This document shows positions 42,604-52,863 of a DNA stretch of 64,000 nt, piece after piece. A program made the position numbers and the translations under genes. Position 1 is the first letter of the stretch. Each line of letters begins with the position of its first letter. The DNA is from Aurelia coerulea (Eukaryota > Cnidaria > Scyphozoa > Semaeostomeae > Ulmaridae): assembly GCA_039566865.1 (NCBI GenBank), contig CM076959.1, forward strand, positions 11,949,501 to 12,013,500. The letters run 5' to 3'. The notes beneath the pieces were generated by a model that saw nothing but the letters and a program-made list of their open reading frames with translations, did not search any database and was not told the DNA's origin.

Positions 42604-43004
42604 TACTCTCAAGTACCGAATAATCGTCCCCCCCCCCCGCTTATCAATTTTTGAAAAATTTTCCAACCCCCCCCACTTTTATTCCAACCCCTCCCCCCTT
42701 TTATTAATTCTTGGAAAATAGAAGTAATAGTGAACAAATTTTTTTAATAATTCCTGCTAAGCAAATGTACTTACTGTATTTATTAACTTTATTCTCATTT
42801 GTTTGTCTGACCCGTGTTACATACGTGCTTTACATACGTGGTACCCATGTTAGATACGTGTTTTACTAAGAAAACGAAAAAAGACTATTCTCAATTTTTC
42901 CAACCCCCCCGATTGTTCCAACCCCCCGATTATTATCATATTGAACCATTTCCAACCCCCCCGATTATTCTCACCCCCCCCCGTTTATTCGGTACTTGAG
43001 AGTA
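42604..43004. mobile_element. TA-flanked MITE with CTCTCAAGTACCGAATAA ends
   Basis: TA-CTCTCAAGTACCGAATAA at 42604 and its mirror TTATTCGGTACTTGAGAG-TA (one mismatch) ending 43004. C-runs repeat near both ends. The TA duplication suggests the Tc1/mariner superfamily. Non-coding. Confidence 0.75.
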
Positions 43005-44099
43005 GAAGGAACTTTAGGGCTCTATTCCAAACTTTATAAATGTGTTTTGTTTCATTAAATCATGATTAGCTCTAAAACCTGATATGATTTTGCATGAATG
43101 ATTCAAAAACCAATCGAAATATTGTCCGAATATTTATTTGTCCGAAATACCAAAAATGTGTCCGAAAATATCTTCACTGAAGTTTATTGTCTGAAATTTT
43201 ATCCGCCGAAAATTTTTGTACTTAATGTGGTGAGATCTCGCACCTGGGCGAGGTGAAAATTTTCCATATAAGGACATGTCTTTTTTGAGTGACAGGAAAC
43301 TGCCATTTTTGACCATCTAAACTAAATTTGATATGTGAATCGTCATTCCTTTTTCAAGTGTCAGTGGGGATACCGTTCAAACGAAAAAACATTGCATTTC
43401 TAGGTCCTCTTTTCTCCATGATTCTATGACCCTTTGTTCTTGAGCTATCAACCGTCAAAGTTAGGAGTAGTTGTTGAGCCATTGAATCCTTGGGCTAAAA
43501 CTTCTGTAAATGAATGAATGAATGAATGAATCTTGAATAAATGAATCTTAACTTGGTATTTTGTCTGCAAGACATTGCAGGCTGACTGAAAACTGTATTG
43601 TTGGTGCTATTGCTTTGTCAGATGTTAAAAAAGAGCACCAACTGAGCACAATAGTCCTTGAAATGCAAAGTTATCAGACCTCTTCCTGACTCGACCTTAG
43701 CCTACTCATTAATCTTATCAACAGCAATCATTGCTAGGACTATCTTCGTGCTGGGAAGGAAAACGACAGATGCCCCTCTTGGATAATCTTCGACATGGAA
43801 AACGGTAACGGTGCTAATTCACAAAAAGGGTGATCCCAATGTTCCTGCTTCAGGAGTCTGTGCCTCTGAAAGTGTTTACATCCCTGATTCGTAACAGGAT
43901 GTTTGACTTCCTTCTCAAAAACAAATATCTTGCATAACATTCAAAAAGGCTTCATACCAAAAAGGATCTCATTTGATAAGCTCAAGAGTACGGCAGGAGC
44001 AAACAGTCCTGCTATCAAAACAAGGATTTCTGATCTATAAGAAATACTTAGTAACAGAATTAATTGAAGAGCCATTCTGTGGAGATACTGGCCTTGATT

Positions 44100-44101
<2 letters not shown>

Positions 44102-44175
<74 letters not shown>

Positions 44176-44183
44176 CATTATTA
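44102..44183. repeat. (ATT)n microsatellite
   Basis: About 27 units with a single ATC interruption near the right end. Confidence 0.95.
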
Positions 44184-45182
44184 ATTGATATTTCCATGAA
44201 AAGAGTGTTTTTTTACTAAGCTATAGTTACGGGAAGGAAGGATCTAAACAATGGATTTTGACAGTAGACTTTGAAAATGAGCAGTTCTAGAGCAAATGAT
44301 CCTTGTGACCAAAGGGATATTCACGCTTGCTCAACACGCAGGGAGTGCATGATAACTATTTGCTCATTTTATTTTCTAATTGATTTTAAAGTTTCGTTTT
44401 TACCTGACAGTTTAATTTCTACTTGTAACTGTTAGAGACCTTTGAAGAACACCTTTGTAGGACACCTTTGAAGCTATATCTACAAATTTTGAACTACGAG
44501 CTACTTGAAATACTTGAAGACTTTTAAGCTTTTTAGCTACTCCTAATTTCGCATGTCTGAAAGGAGCACATAGGAAAGGTTCGATTGAGGGGCTTTAGGG
44601 CTTCTATTCTTTTTGCGCACATTCGAAAATTCTACAAAATGTTTCAAAATATCGTTCGATTCAGATTCTTTTTCAGAATAGCTAAACTCGTCTCTCAGTT
44701 CCGGGGCTGACAGGCGAGGAGGGGAAATATCTCATAATATTGTGGCTGAAAGTTACCTTGTCTGTCAGCCCCGGGTCTGGCAGGTGAGGTGTTTTTCCTC
44801 ATATAAACATTCCATTAGAGATGAGAGCTCCCTGTGTACATTCAGGTCTTTGGTGAAAAAATGAATTTGACAAGACTTGCATCGAAAAAGTGGCAGATTT
44901 TGGCATTTCAAATATTGAGGATGAAAAAACAAAGTGTTAGAAAGTATATAATTCAATGATTGAGGAACATTTTGATATCTAAGTCATGAAATTGGTGCCT
45001 GGATGCCAGATTGTGAGAGAATTTTCAGTTTCATTTGATTATCAATCCATCCTATATACAATTATGAACAATTACAACACAATTAGATACGAATACAATA
45101 CTAAAACTACATCAAGGGTTACAGAACTACAGGCTAAAACATTAAATGATTGTATACAAGTTAGACTGATTAAGGAGGAGCT

Positions 45183-45232
45183 CTCTAAATCTAAATCTAA
45201 CCCTAACCCTAATCCTAACCCTAAACTAATCG
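45183..45232. repeat. Short telomere-like tract (CCCTAA type)
   Basis: CTAAATCTAAATCTAA is followed by four CCCTAA/TCCTAA units. It is too short to be more than an interstitial trace. Confidence 0.75.
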
Positions 45233-46565
45233 AGAGAGAGAGCCCACCCATAAAAGCAAAGAAACTGAAAACTTTATAAATAAAACATTAACCAGATGAA
45301 CCTCAAAAATTTTTCAAATTAGACATATGAGTCAATGAAATGAGCTTTTATAGTTATAGTTTAGAGCGAAAACTTGAAATAGAACCAGCAACACGTATGA
45401 AAAGTGGAAGAGAACTCCATAACTTAGAGCCAAAAATATTGAACTGTTTTGAGTCCATAGAGGGTGGTCCTTTTTAGAGAAAGGAATAGATCACCTCTGG
45501 TGGCCTGACGAGTTCCAAACCACCATAGGTTCCAAATCTTTAAAAAGGTTGGTGTAAAATTCAATAATTCCTTGAATTGGAAACAAAGAAACTTTTGCTA
45601 TTTTGCTATGATTCTGCTGTTGGAATTTTCTGAAAGCTTCAACATTTTCAGAATTTGAGAGTGGTTTTCTTCTTTTTGGAGAATTCAAGAAAAATTGTCA
45701 AAAAACTTAAAACCATCGTAACTTCTAAACTGTTTGATGTAGCATGAAATAATTTCCAAGGAAGGCTTAGTTTATGGATGTCTACAATATAGTATCAAGC
45801 AAGTCTGTCACTTTTGTGCTTTCTGATTTAGAAATTTGATGACGTCACATCCTCAAATGAGCTGAAATGTAACACACGCTGTAATTTCAAATAAAATATT
45901 CAAGATTTCTGAAAAGTCCAACGGTAGAATTATAGATAAGTTGCTAAAGTTTCTTTTAAGCCATTGAGTTAGAAGAAATAGGTCATAGAATTTTACACCC
46001 ACTCTTTTACACCGATTTAAAGATTTGAAAACTATGCTTTCGAAACCTATGTATGGGTAGAAGAGTTTGGAGTGAAATAGTTATGGAAGTAGATTAGTGA
46101 CAGTTTATTGATAGCTTTGAAGACAAATGTTAAAATATTTAAGTGAATCATATCTTCAAGTTTTAATATCTTTATTGAATGAAATAAAATTGCAGATGGG
46201 GCAGTATATGGTTTGAATCTTATGCATCTGAGAATTTAATTTTGGAAAAGAGAGAAGACAAAACAGTTATTGAATTTGGCTTCAAGATATGTTTCACTCC
46301 TTGTACTGTTTACATAGTATTGTTCGTATTAGTTACTTCACTTCGAACCTCGCATTCTCGCAATTATACAGTGCAGAAAAGTCTACAAAGGAGCCACAAC
46401 ACAGCCGTAGAGAGGTGCAACGAATGAGATACAAAGGTTGAAATTAACCATTTTGAAATATAAAAAGTTTTTCTTGTTCATTTAACCACCTTGACCTCAT
46501 GTGGTTGAATAAGAATGAATTGTAAACATTTTATCGACCTTTCTTCTGTATTATATATGTATACT
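45233..46565. other. Intronic stretch without recognised gene
   Basis: AT-rich; short frames only. Nothing recognised. Confidence 0.5.
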
Positions 46566-47442
46566 TTAACCCTAATCCTACCGGGGGGGGGGGGTGTTTT
46601 CCACCCCCTGTCAGTTTTTTGCAGAGCATTCTTTAACGACAAAAGCTATGACCCTCAAACTCTCTGACAATTACTAATTATCTATTAGCTACATTTTGAC
46701 AATTAAATTTTTGAACAATAGGCGTCACGTGACAGGTGACACTACCATATTTGGAGCAAGGTATTGGAAAAATTAATGATTTTGATATTTTTCCTCCCAG
46801 AATTAGTTCCAAATGTTGACTATTGTACTTTAAAAGAATCAGCAAACAATTAGCTTTCTATTGTTATCAATAACAATGGAATTTGCTGACGTCAGCATTA
46901 TTAAATGATGACGTCACTTGGACCGCCATTTTGGGCAATTTTGGCAAATTTTGAAGTTTTTTCCAACAGATTTTGTTAAAAATGCATAGAATTGCGTTAT
47001 GCAACACTTTAAAAGTTTTTTGAGGAAAATATTATCAATTTTTGGAAGAAAAACACAGTTTTTAATTATGACGTCATCAATTTTTGTCATTTTCTTCCAA
47101 AATAACAGTCTAAAAACACATATATGCATCATATTTGAATTGGAAATGAATAATACGCCAAATAAGAATGGAAAAAGTCATTCAGATTACCTTTATTCCT
47201 TTTTTAGAACAAATAAGCCGGAAAACCATATATTTTGATATTTTCCGGCATTATGACGTCATAGTGACATCACCTAATGAGGTGGCCACGCCCAAAACTA
47301 CCAATCGGCTAAGAATAGTTAGGACTACGCCCTTGCCAAGTTTCAATGATTTCCCATTAGTCTACGGCCATTTATAGAGGGGGGTGGAAGGCACCCCCCC
47401 GGCTATGTTAGATAAAAAAAAGCCCGGTAGGATTAGGGTTAA
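46566..47442. mobile_element. piggyBac-like TTAA element C
   Basis: TTAA-CCCTAATCCTACCGGG at 46566 and its exact mirror CCCGGTAGGATTAGGG-TTAA ending at 47442: a 16-bp perfect TIR with TTAA duplication. A G-run follows the left end and a C-run precedes the right end. No transposase. The CCCTAATCC end happens to resemble telomeric repeats. Confidence 0.85.
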
Positions 47443-48046
47443 ACAGCGTTTTACGTTGTAGTAGGCTTGAATTTGCTTCTTACTATATAGCTACTTAGAT
47501 GTAAGATGTATGCCTACTTTAAATAAATTGAATATAATATAATATATATAAGAATTCTTCTGTTACTTTCTTAGAATAACTTGCTATGATGGGTAAATTC
47601 TCAATGCAAATTATTAAGCATCCTGCTTATTTCATGTTCATTGCAGCCATGTTTTTGATCCAAAATATAACTTAAAAGGACATTTTCCTCTTTATTCGAG
47701 AGTCTAAAGGGCGTGGTCACTGAAAGTTTTTTTTTGGGAGGCCACAACGCCCCTGTCTTACATAACAGGTTGCAGACAATCAAAATGCCTGGCTGTGGAA
47801 TTTAAGTTTTAGCAAATTTTATCGAGAATTTTAGTCCTTTTTCGCAGGATTCTGCGACGAGGTTCCCTGTTGTAGCTTGGAACAATGTGACCAATGTTAA
47901 CCAATTGACTTTATGATCCACAATGACATACTAGCTACATTATAAAAATCAGTTTGACAGAATCTGATTGGTTTCGAAACGTTGAAGCTTTCTTTGAAAT
48001 CATCCCGTTTTTGCTAACAAACATTTTCGCGTGTATCTTTTTCTAG
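47443..48046. other. End of RLC intron 1
   Basis: AT-rich; polypyrimidine tract GTATCTTTTTCTAG at 48033-48046 is the acceptor of exon 2. No other feature. Confidence 0.6.
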
Positions 48047-48198
48047 ATGACTTGAAAAGCTTGTATGAGTCCCTTGGTGTGGAGAATGTCTCTGATAGTC
48101 AATTTGATGAGATGCTGTCAGAAATTTCAGGGCAACTGAATCATTCGAAATTTCAGTGCATGATGGCGTCAAGAGCAGGTGATATGGACGACTCTCAA
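48047..48198 (+). CDS. Myosin regulatory light chain, exon 2 (coding)
   Basis: Codes for the last two bases of codon 69 and residues 70-119. It opens with DDLKSLYESLG, completing EF-hand 1 and its exiting helix, as EDLHDMLASLG does in vertebrate RLCs. The linker FDEMLSEISGQLNHSKFQCMM then aligns with the non-calcium-binding second EF region ([20 protein letters not shown] type), and the exon ends GDMDDSQ before the GTAAGC donor. Acceptor TTTTTCTAG precedes it. Phase matches exon 1 (G|AT gives Asp) and exon 3 (phase 0). Length and order agree with the RLC family. Confidence 0.87.
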
Positions 48199-49037
48199 GT
48201 AAGCAGTGCTTGTTTCCCTATGCCCCTTCTGTTCTATTATCTTATGGTCAAGAGCATAACTTGAGCGGGGTGGGGGGGGGGGGGAGCAATGGATGTCCAT
48301 TGGTTGGCAGGGAAACATTGATTCTGCAGGCAAAGAGTTTTAAAATATTTCACAAGCTTTTCATTTGAGAAGCTGAACATTTACTACATCAAAAACTTAA
48401 AGTAAATAAGAACAATAACTAGATACAATTTTGCCACCTTCTAGATATCTAAATATATCTCAGTAAGGAAGATGAAATAAAGGGTTCTCGAAATTCCTTT
48501 TTTACCATTGTAGCCGTTTGGCAACTATTTGCTTTAAGGCTCCTTTGCTTTCCAGCTCTCATCGCTTGCCTTGCTGATACTTCAGAGCTTGAGCATTGAA
48601 CAGGAGCTTTTATCATTGAACATCATAACCATCTTGTAAGGTTTATTTCCAAGCTGAAACCTGTCTGTTGCTCCAAATTCAATCGCATTTTGTGTATGCC
48701 TGGCTCAGTGCCATGAAATTTGTCTCAAACATTTGCGTACCATATGGCAGCAATGGGCATTTGAAGTTAGATTTCATAAGATCAATAAGAATTTTGATTG
48801 GAGAAAATTCAAGGATGAAAATGTGAAAGGATGATGTGGTTTTTTCTTGAATATTTGATTTAAGAGTATATGAGAAAATTTAACAAATAATTTTGTAACC
48901 AGCTTTTCAAAACGTAGGAAACAAAGGGTGAGAATTGGACGTGAGAATTGGACGTTTAACTTTAAACCCCCGACTTGCAAAATTGATAATCTTTACGACT
49001 AGCCCAGTCTCTACACTAAAACAGTCGCTTTTTATAG
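48199..49037 (+). other. Myosin RLC intron 2
   Basis: 839 bp from donor GTAAGC to acceptor TTTTTATAG. Contains a G-run at 48268-48284; otherwise unremarkable. Confidence 0.8.
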
Positions 49038-49135
49038 GTCCTGATGAATGCTTTCAAGATCTTGGATCCAGAGGGCACTGGACGAATACCAATCAAAGAA
49101 TTTTGCTCGCAATTACGAACAATCGGATATGAGAG
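49038..49135 (+). CDS. Myosin regulatory light chain, exon 3 (coding)
   Basis: Codes for residues 120-151 and two bases of codon 152. VLMNAFKILDPEGTGRIPIK is the third EF-hand region (loop D-P-E-G-T-G-R-I-P-I-K-E, retaining an acidic first position and Glu at 12). EFCSQLRTIGYE follows, matching the LRELLTTMGDRF segment of known RLCs. Acceptor TTTTTATAG and donor AG|GTAATA flank it. The family then needs roughly 20-40 more residues (fourth EF-hand). No exon that continues in this phase was recognised up to 64000, so the 3' end lies within later TE-rich DNA or outside the window. Confidence 0.87.
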
Positions 49136-50789
49136 GTAATATTTCTTTTCCTTGCACCAATTTTGCACCTCAACTTTGAACAGATAGTTGATGAGCGAAA
49201 GACACGAGAATTAGACGCAAAGAAGCGCTCAAGGATTTCAGTTTGGTAGTTTTAGAAGTTTTTCCTGTTTGTAGTCAAAGTTATAAGTAGATTCAGATTA
49301 TGATTGAGTCGAATAAGTCGTAGATTCAAACTGGCCGGCCTAGTTGTCGAACCGTCGAATTGTTGGCCAAGCCAAACACTGTTGAGGCCCAGTGCCGTTG
49401 ATCGTTTTGCTTGACTGATTGGCCAGAAGTCGATTCAAAATGGGGACTGAAGAGAGCGGTTTGTTTTGGTAAATTGCGGACACAAATCTGGTAAATTGCT
49501 GCCACGGAGCTTCTACAAATATAGAATTCCCCCCACATAACTGTTAGTTTTAAATTCATGTTTGAAATTAAGATACCCTTAAGAACCATGAATTTGAAGC
49601 CAACAGTTATGTGGAAGGAAATCTAGAGGAGCATCGCCCTAAATGGTCGGCCAACGTTTTTCATCATATCTGACCGCGCGACAAAAACTTCGTTTCAAAA
49701 GGAATTCGGGCCTGGATTTTGCAGGAAAGTGCGTTAAAATTATTCGCTGATGCCAGTTCTGAGATATTGTATTGTTGTTTTCGTTTTGTACCGCCTATCC
49801 TTGTCCTCAAGGATGTTTTTAAAACACTTACCTGAAATGGATAAAGATGAGAGTATTTTATGTCCTTGTTGTTTTCCAAGCCCAATATTTGTTTTCTTCG
49901 CGTTGCTTCAGGATTTTGTATAAAGTACAACTAAAGTTTGTTTTCAGGCAACTCCAACCCTCCAAATGTCATTTTTGAAGAAAAATCTCAGAAATGTGCA
50001 TTGAATGTAAAAGCCGGGGGCTTTATTTCGGTTGTGGTCAGACTGGCCTACCTGCGCCCCTATTGGTCAGCCTGTTGATTCTGACTTCCCTTACTGACCC
50101 CCATGTCAACCACACTATTAGAAGTCATAAGGTTAAAGTCATAATCCTCAAGATAATGGTAAAATTATAAATCTTGATTTTTGGTCAATTACTGCCTTGT
50201 TGATTTCATTTGTGTAAGGTTTCATTCACGAACTAACTTCCCGTTGTAGTCAATTTCATCATTCTTATCTATCAATAATTTGAAATGTAACCATATCAAT
50301 TCATGCTTCTTGCAAACCCCTCCTCCCTTTGCTTCATTTTCAAAAATTTGCCGTAGACCTCCTTATTCCTTCCCCCGGCACTCACAGTTTAATAATCCTG
50401 CTTAGGTTTGCTGCGACGAGATAAGTTCAACCAGGTAACTGCGAAGGCATCATTATGAATTATGGGTACGTCCAAATTAGACGCCATGCCAAAGATTATG
50501 TGGTTATTAAACGATTACGAGGTCCATGCTGGAAAATATTTGGACCGCAGTTTGACGTACGGACCGAACGCAGTGAGGCTTTATAAAGGGTTTATGAACA
50601 TGTTTATCGTGATTTGCTCAGTCTTAGGGCGTTTCCTTATTTTCAAATCGATTTTGTTGCGAAACCTGACCCTTTAGGGCGAAGCCTCTCTATCTTTCAT
50701 AGACGCTTTGAGGCAGTCATTTACCAGAGTTGTGTCTGCTATTTAACAAAATAAACTTCTCTCCTCAGTATCTTTTCTAACTGTCGAAA
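49136..50789. other. Stretch after RLC exon 3 (probably intron 3)
   Basis: No exon recognised. A hairpin at about 49530-49612 has arms CACATAACTGTTAG and CAACAGTTATGTGG with AAATTCATG/CATGAATTT further in. Otherwise AT-rich without a known element. Confidence 0.45.
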
Positions 50790-51165
50790 TACATGTATTT
50801 TTTTAATAAGAAACTAAGAATTCTGGCCAGTACTGAGAGTTTCATAAGATTATCAGATTTTTGAGAGTTTCTTACGAGTTTCTTAGAGGTTCCATAACAA
50901 TCTTCATGTTCACTACCTGTGCCCTTGTGAATATTTCAAAACAAGGTTTTTTAAACCTTTCGAATGTTTAGACATTACTCAAGTACCTTACGAGTAATAT
51001 GATACAGGAAACAAGTGAAAGTAAAGTAAAAACATGTCAAGGATTTCCTTTATCAAAATAAATAGTTTCTTAACTTATATTTTCCCAGTACTGGAGTTTC
51101 TTACTTTTTTGGCGATCTGAGAGTTGAGTTTCTTATGGGCAGTTTCTTATAAAAAAATACGTGTA
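50790..51165. mobile_element. AAGAAACT-family element (T), complete copy
   Basis: TA-CATGTATTTTTTTAATAAGA and its mirror TTATAAAAAAATACGTG-TA are TIRs with a TA duplication. AGTTTCTTA motifs recur at least seven times. In reverse it aligns with 18224-18455 over almost its full length. Confidence 0.8.
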
Positions 51166-51186
51166 GTCTATTCCGTTTTGAACAGC

Positions 51187-52218
51187 TAGAGTAGCGTCGC
51201 CCATTATGGCCGGTCGCCCATTATGGCCGGCTAGCAAGAGAAATTAAATTTCAGGGGACTGACGACTAGTAATAAAATTGCAATTGCGCGGAAAATCTTT
51301 GCTGACATCTGCTTTATCATGATTTGACCTTCACTGAAGTTTCAGTTCATTTGCATTGAAACCCGACGAGATGGTTTGTGCATATCTCTAATTGATTGTT
51401 TCAAGTATTGCAAATTTCATGATCCTATTTACATTCCTTCCTTCTTTTTCGTTCGCTCGGCACCTTGCGGTTGGAAATTTTTAAAATGTGCTTTAATTTT
51501 TCAGAAGTCCTGTCTCTTGAGAGGAAATCTACAATGAAACCAAAGCAAAGTGACTTCTGATTCAGATTTAAGATTATGAAGTCTCAGTGCTGCAAATTGC
51601 TATTTTCGTCACACATTATGCCCATCAGTTTACCAGAAAAGTTTCCAATCGCTTCAAAATATTAAAATGCAAAATTTATTTTAAAAAACACCAATTTGGG
51701 TTAAAATCTTACTTACTGACTTGGAAAATCATCGAAACCCAAAAAGCGCAGCATTATATTAAGTCTATTTTCATTTTAGAAGCTATGCCAAAACTCATCC
51801 ATCCAATCACAAAATATCAGGCAGGATTTAGAACAAGTCGAAGCCTGTATTTCATTTGCCAAAAATCGAAGTTTAAGTTAATTTTCATTGATATTTTTGT
51901 GTTTAAAGTACCAAATAATAAACAAAGAACAATAATTAAAACTGTTTTTCTTCTTAAGACTTTTTACTGGAGAGTAGTGTTCATTGTTTCTCTTGCGGCC
52001 ATAATGGGCGACGCTGGAAGAAAACGACGTTTTTACCCCCTTCCCTAAAATCTTCTAAAATCAGTATAAAGAGTTTACGTAGAGAGTCAATACTTTGTGA
52101 TCTTTTTCTCCATTTGTTGGTGATATAATCTGGCTATTTGGTTTTTTCATTAATTGCTCTCTTTCGATCTAACTCAGAACTTCGCGACGACATGGGCATA
52201 ATGGGCGACACCACTCTA
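51187..52218. mobile_element. TA-flanked TIR element (GAGTRGYGTCGCCCATTATG)
   Basis: TA-GAGTAGCGTCGCCCATTATG at 51187 and the mirror CATAATGGGCGACACCACTC-TA ending 52218. The GTCGCCCATTATGGCC motif is repeated in tandem at the left end (51192 and 51209) and once more inside in reverse (51999-52012), as expected for transposase-binding subterminal repeats. A 153-codon frame (51587-52048) has no recognised domain. Confidence 0.75.
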
Positions 52219-52384
52219 CGTAGAATAGGCTGGAGGTCGAGAGCTTGTTTAACCAATCGGATAGGTGGCTGCTGATTTATGGCACAGGAAAGGCAGCACT
52301 TTCCTTTAGGTGGTTGCTTCAAAAACAGCACTTTCTTTCTTCTCCAAACTTACGTCCAAACTCCAAACTCCAAACAAACTTCTC

Positions 52385-52634
52385 CAAACAATTATATGAA
52401 GCTAAATGTAGACAAATGCCATTTAATGATTTTTAGTGAGAATGGAGATACTGAAATAACCATCAAAATAGGCGAGGCCTGTGTGAAAGAAAGTAGAGAG
52501 GAAACTCTTCTCGGTATAACTTTTGATCAATCACTATCTTTTAAAGGACATGTGAAGACCCTATGTAGAAAGGCCGGCCAAAATCTCCATGCTCTTGCCC
52601 GTATATCCTGCTACATGGACACTGACAAATTGTT
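52385..52634 (+). pseudogene. LINE RT fragment (group C), 5' piece of a split copy
   Basis: Plus-strand frame with YMKLNVDKCHLMIF, TLLGITFDQSLSFKGHVKTL and CRKAGQNLHALARISCYM, the post-catalytic and early thumb region. It stops at 52634 where Penelope-like sequence begins, and the next part of the same protein is found at 59515. 5' truncated. Confidence 0.8.
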
Positions 52635-52863
52635 GTAAGAAATAATAATAAGATGAACGAAAAGAAATAAGGGGTATTACCAACCTGTTGTTTCTCCAGG
52701 TCTGTTCTCGTAACCTCGTTGCGGTGTCAATGGTGTTATTTAAGTCTGAAGTGGGAGGTTAATGGCGAAGCAATCACTTACAGAAGGGGTCTTAATTTTT
52801 CTTGGCTTATTTGTTAAATTTGGTTGTGACAAGGATATCTTTGATATTTTTGTGTCTTTTCAA
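52635..52863 (-). repeat. Penelope pLTR repeat (3' copy)
   Basis: Direct repeat partner of 54929-55158; starts TTGTAAGAAATAATAATAAG on the plus strand. Confidence 0.9.

Larger units (their letters stand above)
41758..44930. repeat. Widely spaced inverted arms of about 220 bp
   Basis: 41758-41990 and 44740-44930 are diverged reverse complements, sharing AAATGCCAAAATC, TTCGATGCAAGTCTTGTC and ACCTCACCTGC...CCCGGGGCTGACAG. On the minus strand at 44765-44956 the right arm reads LFRCKSCQIHFF...LNVHRE, which resembles a degenerate C2H2 finger. The enclosed 2.7 kb contains a TA-flanked MITE, diverged duplicated GTCCGAAA-rich segments (42085-42150 and 43125-43215), a short unrecognised frame at 42181-42462 and an (ATT)n tract. 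It may be one large non-autonomous element. Confidence 0.5.
20142..48046 (+). other. Myosin RLC intron 1 (about 27.9 kb, TE-filled)
   Basis: Donor GTATGA at 20142 and acceptor TTTTTCTAG ending at 48046. Codon 69 is split G|AT, and the joined reading restores the EF-hand loop, which supports the pairing. The intron contains LINE fragments, foldbacks, the E, F, J, M and T repeat families, and a satellite, on both strands. Confidence 0.8.

Noticed and set aside
50400..50430. Candidate fourth RLC exon (TGCTTAG acceptor, GTAACT donor)
   Set aside because: Read in the phase left by exon 3 it reaches a stop after a few codons and does not resemble the fourth EF-hand.
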